A DNA stretch of 64,000 nucleotides from Campylobacter sp. 2014D-0216. GTDB lineage: Bacteria; Campylobacterota; Campylobacteria; Campylobacterales; Campylobacteraceae. The notes beneath the pieces were generated by a model. It did no database searches and was not told the origin of the DNA. It was given only the letters and a program-made list of their open reading frames with translations. Shown here one piece after another: positions 39,647-48,038 of the stretch (its first letter is position 1; each line of letters begins with the position of its first letter). The translations under genes and the position numbers were made by a program. The DNA is taken from assembly GCF_014931215.1 (NCBI RefSeq), contig NZ_CP063089.1, positions 682,001 to 746,000 on the forward strand, given 5' to 3'.

Positions 39647-41094
39647 TTTTTATTCCTTGAAAGATAAAGTAAATATGCAAGGCACATTCTAACACCTGCA
39701 CCTGTTGCGCCAAAGCTATGATAACCCCAAGCCTTTTCTAGGTAAGCTGGTCCTGCGATATCTAGATGTAGCCATTTGTCTTTGTATTCTTCTCTAATGA
39801 AAGAATTTAAAAATAACCCCGCAGTAATAGCTCCACCATAACGACTTGTAGAAGTATTGCTAACATCTGCGATATTAGATTTAATAAGTTCTTTTAAGTG
39901 AGGATTAAAATGTAAAATAGTAGCTAAATCTCCACTTTTTTTGCTTACCTTGTAAAATTCGTTTTGCAAGTCTTCATTGTTGCCCATGATGGCACTAGTA
40001 TACTCCCCAAGCCCAACAACGCACGCACCTGTTAAAGTAGCTAAATCGATGAGTAAATCAGGCTTAAGATCTTGAGCAAGCGAAAGACAATCTGCTAAAA
40101 CCAATCTTCCTTCAGCATCAGTATTTCTTACTTCAATACTCACACCTTCTCTAGAAATCAATACATCATCGGGTTTATAAGCATTGCCACCTATCATATT
40201 TTCAGTAGCTCCGATGATAGAATGCACTTCAATGTCAAGATCTAATTCACTTGCACCTTTTATGATAGCCATTGCGGCTGCACCACCACTTTTATCTGAT
40301 TTCATTGTCAGCATATAATCAGCTGGTTTTAGACTAAGCCCGCCACTATCATAAGTTAAACCCTTACCTACAAATACCACTCTCATCTTTGCATTTTTTG
40401 GTTTATAAGAAAGATGAATGAGTTTTGGTGGGTGTGCCGAAGCGCGATTTACAGCTAAAAATGCTTGCATTTTTTCTTGCTCTAAAAAGTCACTTTCGTA
40501 GATTTTGCAAGTGATTTTATAGTCATTTTGACCTAAGTCAAGTGCATCTTCTGTCATTTTAGCAGGAGTATAAATTTGTGGAATTTCGTTAACGATATTT
40601 TTTGCAAAATCACATGCATTAGAAAAAACTTGACCATAATTAACGCCTATGCATGCTTCTTCTAGACTGTAAGATTTTTCATTGATTTCATCTTTAGAGA
40701 TAATGATGTTTTGTAATTTACTTAAACTTGGTTCTTTTTTGTATTTGTTAAATTCATAAGCACCAAAGGTAAAACCCTGAATAATCGCATTAAAGCTATT
40801 AACTACGCATTTGCCAACTACACTGCGTGTTTTAACGCTTTGAATTTCAAGTTTTTTTAAAGCCTTGTAAGCATTAGCAAAGGCAAGTCTTATATCTTCA
40901 TAGTCTAAACTTTTTAACTCACAATAAAGAATTTTATTTTGCATATCAATGCAAACACCTTCTCCTTTATAATTAGAAAGTTTAAAAAGTTCTTGACTTT
41001 GAGTGTATTTTTCTATTTTTTTATCTTGTATTAAAATGATTTCAAAATCAGCATGAATGGATTCGATGCTTTCTTCTTTAAAATTAAAAGTCAT
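39643..41094 (-). CDS. pepA: Leucyl aminopeptidase (M17)
   Basis: Di-metal cytoplasmic aminopeptidase. The catalytic C-terminal domain has VGKGLTYDSGGLSLKP, MKSDKSGGAAAM with metal ligands, and the signature NTDAEGRLVLADCL. Length 483 aa is normal. The N-terminal domain (1-170) is the variable regulatory or DNA-binding-capable part. Stop and start codons overlap with ychF and the dedA-like gene. Confidence 0.95.
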   Translation of the reverse strand: MTFNFKEESIESIHADFEIILIQDKKIEKYTQSQELFKLSNYKGEGVCIDMQNKILYCELKSLDYEDIRLAFANAYKALKKLEIQSVKTRSVVGKCVVNSFNAIIQGFTFGAYEFNKYKKEPSLSKLQNIIISKDEINEKSYSLEEACIGVNYGQVFSNACDFAKNIVNEIPQIYTPAKMTEDALDLGQNDYKITCKIYESDFLEQEKMQAFLAVNRASAHPPKLIHLSYKPKNAKMRVVFVGKGLTYDSGGLSLKPADYMLTMKSDKSGGAAAMAIIKGASELDLDIEVHSIIGATENMIGGNAYKPDDVLISREGVSIEVRNTDAEGRLVLADCLSLAQDLKPDLLIDLATLTGACVVGLGEYTSAIMGNNEDLQNEFYKVSKKSGDLATILHFNPHLKELIKSNIADVSNTSTSRYGGAITAGLFLNSFIREEYKDKWLHLDIAGPAYLEKAWGYHSFGATGAGVRMCLAYLLYLSRNKK

Positions 41095-41684
41095 TTTCTA
41101 GTCCTTTTTTTAAGTATGGATTTTTCTATTTGTTTCATGCCTAAAAACAATGCAAGTAAGAAACAAGCAATAATTGGCACCGCAAAATACCAGTGATTTC
41201 CTGCCCATTCAACAGCTAGCCAAATTTCTTTACCGAAAAACCAAGCAAGTAAAATAGTTATCGCAGCCCAAGCCCAAGCGCTAATGAGATTGATAAAAGC
41301 GAATTTTCTTGCACTATAGCGTGTAAGTCCTATACTCATAGGGATGATAGTCCTAAAGCCATACATATATCTTTGTATAAAGATGATAGGCCAACCAAAA
41401 CGCTGTAAAAGTAAATGCGCTATGGCAAATTTACGCCTTTGAGTTCGGAGCTTTTTTTGGATATATTTTTTATTATATCTTCCTATATAAAAGTATATTT
41501 GATCTCCCACAAAACCACCTAAACCCGCGATAAAAATGATAAGTCCTAGATTTACATGCCCTTCATGTGCAAAAATACCTGCTAAAATTAATGCAAGTTC
41601 TCCCTCAAGTATACACCATAAAAATACAATAATATAAGCCCAATTTTTATAATCATATAAAAGTTGTTTTAGAAATTCTTCCAT
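41091..41684 (-). CDS. DedA-family membrane protein
   Basis: DedA/SNARE-associated proteins act as lipid scramblases or flippases (for example of undecaprenyl phosphate in other bacteria). About five membrane segments lie in 197 aa. The conserved GGFVGDQIYFYIGRYNKK and RYMYGFRTIIPMSIGLTRYSARKF are visible. Which DedA substrate applies here is unknown. It lies 1 bp after apt. Confidence 0.88.
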   Translation of the reverse strand: MEEFLKQLLYDYKNWAYIIVFLWCILEGELALILAGIFAHEGHVNLGLIIFIAGLGGFVGDQIYFYIGRYNKKYIQKKLRTQRRKFAIAHLLLQRFGWPIIFIQRYMYGFRTIIPMSIGLTRYSARKFAFINLISAWAWAAITILLAWFFGKEIWLAVEWAGNHWYFAVPIIACFLLALFLGMKQIEKSILKKRTRK

Positions 41685-41685
41685 G

Positions 41686-42225
41686 TCACACCTCTAAAAC
41701 GCTATAAACAGAAGTAAGTTTAGCTAGTTCTTTGGCTCCATCAAGATCTTTTAATTCTAGTAAAAAACAAGCCTCTGCACATTTTGCATTGAGTTTTTCT
41801 ATGAGTTTAACAGCTGCGATTGCTGTCCCACCTGTAGCAATAAGATCGTCTATAAGTAAAACTTTTGCATTTGTATTGTTAAAAGCATCAACATGGATTT
41901 CTATGGTATCGTTACCATATTCTAGACTATATGATTCTTGTATGCATTTTGATGGAAGTTTCCCTGGTTTTCTAATAGGCACAAAAGGTAGTTTTAATCT
42001 TGCGCTTAATGCAGCTCCAAAAATAAAACCTCTACTTTCTATACCGACAATATAATCAAGATTTGCGTTTTGGTATTTTTCCACCAAATGATCCATTAAA
42101 AACGCAAATGCTTCTTTATTGTTTAATAAAGTCGTGATATCTCTAAAAACAATTCCTTCTTTTGGGAAGTCTTTTATAGCTCTAATGCTATTTAATAAAT
42201 ACTGTTTATCTTGTTCGTTCATCAT
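41686..42225 (-). CDS. apt: Adenine phosphoribosyltransferase
   Basis: Salvages adenine with PRPP to AMP. The PRPP site is [21 protein letters not shown] near residues 121-141, and the family start [21 protein letters not shown] is clear. Length 179 aa. Two adjacent ATGs overlap the stop of the preceding coiled-coil gene; the first is used here. Confidence 0.95.
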   Translation of the reverse strand: MMNEQDKQYLLNSIRAIKDFPKEGIVFRDITTLLNNKEAFAFLMDHLVEKYQNANLDYIVGIESRGFIFGAALSARLKLPFVPIRKPGKLPSKCIQESYSLEYGNDTIEIHVDAFNNTNAKVLLIDDLIATGGTAIAAVKLIEKLNAKCAEACFLLELKDLDGAKELAKLTSVYSVLEV

Positions 42226-42554
42226 AATAATGCCTCTATCTTCGCTTCTAATTCTTTGATTCTTTGTCTTAGTTTTTCATTTTCGATACGATACTGTGAA
42301 TTTCTTGTTCTAAGAGAAGTTAAGTCTGCTTTGCTTTTGTTTAACTCTTCGGTTAAGATATCGATATTTCCCAAACTTCTTTGTAATTGCACTTGTAATT
42401 TTCTAATAACGATTTCAGTATCATCTAGGTTGTTTTTTATAAATTCTTTTGCTACTTTTTCTTTATGCAGTAAGGTTTTATAATAAAGTAGCATGATTGT
42501 CATATAAATACTAACACAAATTAATACAGTTAATACAAGCCAACTGAGTATCAT
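42222..42554 (-). CDS. Small membrane-anchored coiled-coil protein, function unknown
   Basis: 110 aa. Residues 3-25 are one membrane span ([23 protein letters not shown]), followed by a long heptad-rich helix ([18 protein letters not shown] at the end). This resembles the topology of FtsB/FtsL- or LapA-like small proteins, but there is no family motif I can name. It overlaps rpiB upstream and apt downstream by 4 bp each, so it is translated as part of the run; a protein of this type occurs at the same place in C. jejuni as I recall it. Confidence 0.75.
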   Translation of the reverse strand: MILSWLVLTVLICVSIYMTIMLLYYKTLLHKEKVAKEFIKNNLDDTEIVIRKLQVQLQRSLGNIDILTEELNKSKADLTSLRTRNSQYRIENEKLRQRIKELEAKIEALL

Positions 42555-42988
42555 AGATTTTCCTCTATTTTGCTAATTCTTACGCAGTGTCTTCCGCCAC
42601 TAAATGGAGTGTTAAGAAAATTTGAAATAATCTCAAAAGCCATATCTACACCGCTTAATCTTGCTCCAAGCGCTAAAACATTTGCGTCATTATGTTCTCT
42701 TGAAAGTTTAGCGCTTAGTGGCTCATTACATAAAGCACAGCGTATATTTTTATGGCGATTAGCTGCTATACTCATTCCAATCCCTGAGCCACAAACTAAA
42801 ATACCAAAACTTTTTTCATCGATTTTAGAGCTTAGTAAGTGCGCATAATCAGGATAATCACAACGATCATCACAAAAAGGACCTAAGTCTTCAAAAATGA
42901 TATTTTTTTCTTGTAAAAATTTTGTGATTTCTTGTTTTAGCGCAAAACCAGCATGATCACTTGCAATGTAAATTTTTTCTCTCAACAT
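42551..42988 (-). CDS. rpiB: Ribose-5-phosphate isomerase B
   Basis: Interconverts ribose-5-phosphate and ribulose-5-phosphate. The N-terminal ASDHAGFALKQEI has the RpiB phosphate/His-region pattern, and LVCGSGIGMSIAANRHKNIRCALC carries the active-site Cys. Length 145 aa. It is first in the minus-strand run and diverges from cheB. Confidence 0.93.
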   Translation of the reverse strand: MLREKIYIASDHAGFALKQEITKFLQEKNIIFEDLGPFCDDRCDYPDYAHLLSSKIDEKSFGILVCGSGIGMSIAANRHKNIRCALCNEPLSAKLSREHNDANVLALGARLSGVDMAFEIISNFLNTPFSGGRHCVRISKIEENL

Positions 42989-43102
42989 TTAACATTCACT
43001 TTATCAATTAGAATTTTTAAAGTATTTATTTTATCATATTTAATTAAAATTTTTCTTTCTTGTATATAATTATTTTTGTGACAATTTCAAATATTTATTT
43101 GA

Positions 43103-43108
43103 TATAAT
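43103..43108 (+). promoter_or_regulatory. Likely -10 element for cheB-cheR
   Basis: TATAAT 25 bp before the cheB ATG, preceded by T-rich sequence, with AAGG at 43123-43126 as the ribosome site. No sigma28-type or sigma54-type motif was noticed. Confidence 0.5.
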
Positions 43109-43132
43109 AACAATAATTATTTAAGGTAGAAA

Positions 43133-43684
43133 ATGAAGCTTATATTGATTGGTTCTTCAACGGGCGGTCCTAGTCAACTCAAGTTTTTACTCAATGATAT
43201 AGAGCTAAAAGACTGTGCGGTGGTGATTGCTCAACATATGAATCCAGCTTTTATTCCTTCTTTTGTAAATCAGTTTAACAAAGAAGCAGTAAGCGAAGTC
43301 ATCATACCATCGGATAAGGAAATTCTTAAAAACAAAATTTATATTTGTCAAAGAAATATGGTTTTAAGTGGCAATAATACTTTGGTTTTAAATACTACAG
43401 AGCAAATTAGTAGTTTTAATCCTGGTATAGATGTTTTATTTCATTCAGCTGTAAATCTTTGCAAATATCATAAAATTCTAGCTTTAGTGATGACAGGAAT
43501 GGGTGATGATGGTGCTAAGTCCTTGTTTGAACTTTATAAGGTTGGTGTGAGATGTTTATGTGAAAATGAAGCAGATTCTATAGTGTATGGTATGCCTAAA
43601 AAAGCTAGGGATACTAACCCAAATTTAAAGCCGATGAGTTTAATCGAGCTTAAAAAAGAAATAATGAATTTTATAAAATCATAG
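43133..43684 (+). CDS. cheB: Chemotaxis protein-glutamate methylesterase without receiver domain (CheB')
   Basis: Demethylates chemoreceptors during adaptation. The catalytic triad is visible: Ser in GSSTGGPSQL (residues 7-16), His in AQHMNP, and Asp in MTGMGDDGAKS. At 183 aa it is only the methylesterase domain. The response-regulator domain of standard CheB is missing, as in C. jejuni, so activity cannot be controlled by CheA phosphorylation in the usual way. cheR follows after 9 bp. Confidence 0.93.
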   Translation: MKLILIGSSTGGPSQLKFLLNDIELKDCAVVIAQHMNPAFIPSFVNQFNKEAVSEVIIPSDKEILKNKIYICQRNMVLSGNNTLVLNTTEQISSFNPGIDVLFHSAVNLCKYHKILALVMTGMGDDGAKSLFELYKVGVRCLCENEADSIVYGMPKKARDTNPNLKPMSLIELKKEIMNFIKS

Positions 43685-43693
43685 GATAAAAAC

Positions 43694-44476
43694 ATGGTAA
43701 AAATTACAGAAAACGAATTGCATGATTTTGTGAAAATTGTAGAACAAATAAGTGGAAATAATTTAAACACTAAAAGAGATATTTTACTCATCAAGCTTCC
43801 TAAATTTTTACAAGAATTGGGCTTAAACAGTCTTAGTGAATTAAATGAAAAAGTTCAGTTTCAAAGAAATTTAAAACAAGAAACTATGGATTTTATCACA
43901 GTTTGCGAGACTTATTTTTTCAGAGAATTAGAACAGCTAAAAGATGTTATTTTTTACATTAAATCTCTTGATCGTCCAGTTAATGTGCTTTGTGCTCCGT
44001 GTTCTAGTGGTGAAGAGGTATATTCTTTGGCGATCTTAGCTAGTGAAAATTTTGTCAAGGGTATGAATATCTTTGGTATAGACATTAATAAAAAAATGAT
44101 CGATAAGTGCAATGAAATGATTTATTCAGAACGTTCGGTTGCTAGATTAAACGCGGTGCAAAAAACACGCTATTTTGATGTAAAAGATAAAATGTATCAT
44201 TTAAAAAAGGAAACTTTGGCTTGTAGATGTCGTTTTGAACTTTGTAATGTTTTTGATGATTCTTTGTTTAAGCTTGGAAAATTTGATGTGATTTTTTCAA
44301 GAAACATGATGATATATTTCGATCAAGATTTTAAAATAAGACTAATGGAGCGTTTTCATAGGATCTTGAATAAAGAGGGTAGAATTTACCCTGGTAAATC
44401 AGATCTTGTGCCTGAAACAGCTTATTTTAATAAAAACTTTTCAGCGGGTGGGGTTTATTACTCTAAGGTGGATTAA
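43694..44476 (+). CDS. cheR: Chemotaxis protein methyltransferase CheR
   Basis: Methylates chemoreceptor glutamates with SAM. The N-terminal helical domain (about 1-75) is followed by the SAM domain with VNVLCAPCSSGEEVYSLAI, the Asp-containing FGIDINKKMI, and FDVIFSRNMMIYFD. No C-terminal pentapeptide-binding TPR is present. Length 260 aa. It ends convergently with the MFS gene, overlapping 4 bp. Confidence 0.93.
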   Translation: MVKITENELHDFVKIVEQISGNNLNTKRDILLIKLPKFLQELGLNSLSELNEKVQFQRNLKQETMDFITVCETYFFRELEQLKDVIFYIKSLDRPVNVLCAPCSSGEEVYSLAILASENFVKGMNIFGIDINKKMIDKCNEMIYSERSVARLNAVQKTRYFDVKDKMYHLKKETLACRCRFELCNVFDDSLFKLGKFDVIFSRNMMIYFDQDFKIRLMERFHRILNKEGRIYPGKSDLVPETAYFNKNFSAGGVYYSKVD

Positions 44477-45666
44477 TTATATTTTTTATTAAACCACCAC
44501 CAATATCCCGCTGCTAATATAAAGCACACACCTAAGCCAAAAGTAAAATGGCTTAGTTTTACTCCATAAAATTCAAACAAATGTCCAGTTGAAAAAGCAA
44601 TAATTGCGCTAAAGGTTAAATACACCATGTCATTATAAGCGATCACTCTACCATAGTATCTTTTGTCGCAGTCATTTTGTAAAAGCGTATAAGTGTAACT
44701 CCATAAAGATGAAGTACAAAAACCTGCCATAGCTAAACCAATAAATGCAAGGTAAAAATTAAACTGCAAGCAAGCCCAAAACATAATGCCAATACCTTGT
44801 GCAAGATATAAATATACCAAAGTATTTTTGTTGATAAATGAACTTAAAATATAAGGACCTATAAGTAAGGATACTGCTCTAATGGCATTTGAAATTCCTA
44901 TGGCTAAAGGTATGGAGATGATTTTGGCGTATTCGTATTCGGCTAAGAGTGTGATTAAAACATCATAGGCAGTAATACCTACAATACCGTGAAGTAAGAT
45001 TAAGTGAATGATTTTTTTATGAGTAAAGACATATACCAAACCTTCTTTAATAAGAATAAAAGGGTTGTTTTGTGTGGTATTTTTTTCATCAGGTAAAATT
45101 AAAGTTTTAAGTATGAAAATCGCACAACATAACATTAAAGAGTCCGCGATAAATGCGGGTTTTACACCAAAAGTATCTATAAAAAGCCCAGCTGCTCCCA
45201 TACCCAAAGCATAAGATACAGCCCATATGATACTATGAAGTTCATTGCCAAGTTTTAATTCCTGTGGAGTTAGAATTTTAGGCAAGACTGACATCTCAGT
45301 TTGAAAATACATGCTTGCTACTGCCATACGTATAAAGGTAAGTAGATATAAAAGCCAAAGCATTGCTAAAGAATTAACAAAAATCAGCATAAAAATTGAA
45401 AGCATTTCGATACTAATCATCGTTAGTAATAGATTTTTAGGTTTAAATCTATCTACGATGATTCCATTAATTGGTGCAAGAATAATTGAGGGTAAAAATA
45501 CAAAAATCGCCGAAAAACTAATAATGCTTGCAGGTGCTTGTAATTCTTTGGTTAAAAGCGTAAAAACACCAACTTGAGAAAACCACGCACCAAAATAACT
45601 TATAAATTGCACCATGGCTAAATATCGAAATGTTTTATTGTTTTTAAATAAGGCTCTATAAGTCAT
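44473..45666 (-). CDS. MFS transporter, probable efflux type
   Basis: 397 aa with about twelve membrane segments and no signal peptide. The family loop motif between helices 2 and 3 is INGIIVDRFKPKN. The layout resembles the enterobactin-exporter-like/MFS_3 group (NNKTFRYLAMVQFISYFGAWFSQVGVFTLLTKEL). The substrate is not predictable. It is monocistronic, converging on cheR and diverging from mqnC, the same neighbour as in C. jejuni as I recall. Confidence 0.8.
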   Translation of the reverse strand: MTYRALFKNNKTFRYLAMVQFISYFGAWFSQVGVFTLLTKELQAPASIISFSAIFVFLPSIILAPINGIIVDRFKPKNLLLTMISIEMLSIFMLIFVNSLAMLWLLYLLTFIRMAVASMYFQTEMSVLPKILTPQELKLGNELHSIIWAVSYALGMGAAGLFIDTFGVKPAFIADSLMLCCAIFILKTLILPDEKNTTQNNPFILIKEGLVYVFTHKKIIHLILLHGIVGITAYDVLITLLAEYEYAKIISIPLAIGISNAIRAVSLLIGPYILSSFINKNTLVYLYLAQGIGIMFWACLQFNFYLAFIGLAMAGFCTSSLWSYTYTLLQNDCDKRYYGRVIAYNDMVYLTFSAIIAFSTGHLFEFYGVKLSHFTFGLGVCFILAAGYWWWFNKKYN

Positions 45667-45740
45667 GATAATCCTGTGAATATATGAAATTTAAAGGGTT
45701 TGATTATATCGTTTTTAAGATTATTTTACATTTAAATGAT

Positions 45741-45746
45741 ATAATA
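45741..45746 (+). promoter_or_regulatory. Likely -10 element for mqnC
   Basis: TATAAT 25 bp before the ATG, within the divergent gap to the MFS gene. AAGG lies at 45761-45764. Confidence 0.5.
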
Positions 45747-45771
45747 GTTTTTTTATAAAAAAGGTTTGAAA

Positions 45772-46818
45772 ATGAGTAGATTAAGCAAAGAAGAAGCTTT
45801 AGATTTGCTTCAAAATGCACCTTTGTATGAACTAGGTGCTATGGCATATGAGAAAAAATTACAATTACACCCTGATAAGATCACTACTTTTGTAGTGGAT
45901 AGAAATATAAATTATACAAATATTTGTTGTATCGACTGTGATTTTTGTGCTTTTTGTAGAAAAGAAAAAGATGATGATTCTTATATTTTAAAATACGAAG
46001 AAATAGGGCAAAAAATCGAAGAACTACAAGCCATAGGCGGTACGCAAATTTTATTTCAAGGTGGAGTACACCCAAAACTTAAAATAGAATGGTATGAAGA
46101 CTTGCTTTCTTATATAAAAAGTCATTATCCTACAATTACAGTACATGGTTTTTCTGCGGTTGAGATAGCTTATATAGCAAAAGTGTCTAAAATTTCTATC
46201 GAAGAAGTATTGAAAAGACTGCAAGCCAAAGGACTTTTTTCTATACCTGGAGCGGGTGCTGAAGTCTTAAGCGATAGAGTAAGGGATATCATCGCACCAC
46301 ATAAATGCGATACTGCAACTTGGCTTAAAGTGCATGAGAGTGCACATAATATAGGCATGAAAAGCACCGCAACGATGATGTTTGGTACGGTGGAAACTGA
46401 TGAGGAGATTATCGAACATTTTGATCATTTAAGAACCTTGCAAGATAAAACAAATGGATTTAGGGCATTTATTTTATGGTCGTTTCAAAGTGAAAACACC
46501 CCTTTAATTAAAAAGCACCCTGAAATCATTAAGCAAAGTTCCAATAGGTATTTGAGGTTGCTAGCTTTAGCAAGACTTTACTTGGATAATTTTAAAAATT
46601 TACAAAGTTCTTGGGTGACACAAGGTTCTTTGATAGGTCAACTCGCTTTGCAGTTTGGTGCAAATGATTTAGGTTCTACTATGATGGAGGAAAATGTCGT
46701 AGCTGCAGCTGGTGCTAAATACAGAATGAACCAAGAACAAATGATAGAACTTATCAAAGATATAGGAGAAATTCCTGCCAAACGCGACACAGCTTATAAT
46801 GTTTTAGAAAGGTTTTAA
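45772..46818 (+). CDS. mqnC: Cyclic dehypoxanthinyl futalosine synthase
   Basis: Radical SAM enzyme of the futalosine pathway to menaquinone, the respiratory quinone of this phylum. The cluster motif CCIDCDFC (CxxxCxxC) lies near residues 52-59, with QGGVHPKLKIEWYE and GFSAVEI further along. Length 348 aa. ATG 45772 with AAGG upstream is preferred to an in-frame TTG two codons earlier. Its stop overlaps the next start (TAATG), so the M16-like gene is coupled to it. Confidence 0.93.
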   Translation: MSRLSKEEALDLLQNAPLYELGAMAYEKKLQLHPDKITTFVVDRNINYTNICCIDCDFCAFCRKEKDDDSYILKYEEIGQKIEELQAIGGTQILFQGGVHPKLKIEWYEDLLSYIKSHYPTITVHGFSAVEIAYIAKVSKISIEEVLKRLQAKGLFSIPGAGAEVLSDRVRDIIAPHKCDTATWLKVHESAHNIGMKSTATMMFGTVETDEEIIEHFDHLRTLQDKTNGFRAFILWSFQSENTPLIKKHPEIIKQSSNRYLRLLALARLYLDNFKNLQSSWVTQGSLIGQLALQFGANDLGSTMMEENVVAAAGAKYRMNQEQMIELIKDIGEIPAKRDTAYNVLERF

Positions 46819-48038
46819 TGTTAAAATTAGACTTCAATGATACTAAAATAGACATAATATATGAGTATGAAAACGAACTTCCTGTAGTATTTTTTAAACT
46901 TATTTTTAAAAACAGTGGAAAAATAGCAGAAAAGCACCATAGAGGTTGTGCGAGCATGCTTGCTAGACTTTTTAACGAAGGTAGTAATGATGGGTTTTTT
47001 AAAAGTTTAGAATACCGTGCCATAGAACTTTACGCTAAGGCTAGTTTTGAGCATTTTCAAATCAGTATTAAATGTTTAAAAGAGCATTTTGAATTTGCAG
47101 TAGAGAAATTGCAAGAATTGCTTTTAAATGTACGTTTTGAAGAAAAAATTTTACAAAGACTAAAAACGCTTGCTTTAGGAGAACTTGCGAGTTTAAATAC
47201 TGATTATGATTATCAAGCCAAAAGGCTTTTGAATAAAAATGTCTTCAAAGATGAGATTTTTGAAAGTGGACTTGATGGAACAAAAGAAAGTATAGAAAAA
47301 ATCACTTTAGAAGAACTACAAGAATTTATGAGTGAAAATTTAGTACTTGATAATGTTTTATTTGTTTTTGGTGGAGATATCAAAGAAGATGAAGTAAAAT
47401 CCAAGACTGAAAAGATAGGTCAAATTTTAGCAAGAAACACCCCTAACACCAATAAACAATTTATGCTTAATGAAAATATTATCGAAGTAAGCGAGCAAAA
47501 AAGCACAGAACAAGCTTATATATATTTTTGTTCCCCATTTAATATGCAAATTAGCGATGAGAAAATGTATCTAGCAAAACTTGCTTTGTTTATTTTAGGT
47601 CAAGGTGGGTTTGGCTCGCGTTTGATGGAGGAAGTGCGGGTAAAGCGAGGTTTGGCGTATTCTGCTTATGCAATGCTTGATGTGAATTTAAACTATAGTA
47701 GAATTTTTGGATATTTACAAACTAAAAATGAAAGCGCTGAAGAAGCTAAAGCTTTAGTAAAGGAAATCTTTAAAACCTTTGTGCAAAATGGTGTAGAAGA
47801 AAAAGAATTTCAACTAGCAAAGCAGTTTTTAGTAGGTTCTATGCCTTTAAGATATGAAAGTTTGGCAAAAAGATTGGACATCATGCTAAATGAATATCTA
47901 CATGGTTTAAAGCTTGGAAATTTAAAAGAAGAAGTACAAAAAATCAAAAATACAAGTTTGGAAGAGCTAAATAATTTTATCCAATCACATAGTGAAATTA
48001 CAAAAGTGAGCTTTGCAAGTATAGAAAATGAAAGTTGA
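46818..48038 (+). CDS. M16 peptidase-like protein lacking the zinc motif
   Basis: Two M16-type halves over 406 aa. The C-terminal half has the typical LGQGGFGSRLMEEVRVKRGLAYSAYA (RLMEEVRxKRGLAYS). In the N-terminal half the place of the zinc motif HxxEH reads GCASMLARLFNEGS, so His, Glu and His are replaced by Ser, Ala and Arg. It is probably not a peptidase on its own. Like non-catalytic partners elsewhere, it may pair with an active M16 subunit. There is no signal peptide, so it is cytoplasmic. It is co-translated between mqnC and recG. Confidence 0.82.
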   Translation: MLKLDFNDTKIDIIYEYENELPVVFFKLIFKNSGKIAEKHHRGCASMLARLFNEGSNDGFFKSLEYRAIELYAKASFEHFQISIKCLKEHFEFAVEKLQELLLNVRFEEKILQRLKTLALGELASLNTDYDYQAKRLLNKNVFKDEIFESGLDGTKESIEKITLEELQEFMSENLVLDNVLFVFGGDIKEDEVKSKTEKIGQILARNTPNTNKQFMLNENIIEVSEQKSTEQAYIYFCSPFNMQISDEKMYLAKLALFILGQGGFGSRLMEEVRVKRGLAYSAYAMLDVNLNYSRIFGYLQTKNESAEEAKALVKEIFKTFVQNGVEEKEFQLAKQFLVGSMPLRYESLAKRLDIMLNEYLHGLKLGNLKEEVQKIKNTSLEELNNFIQSHSEITKVSFASIENES

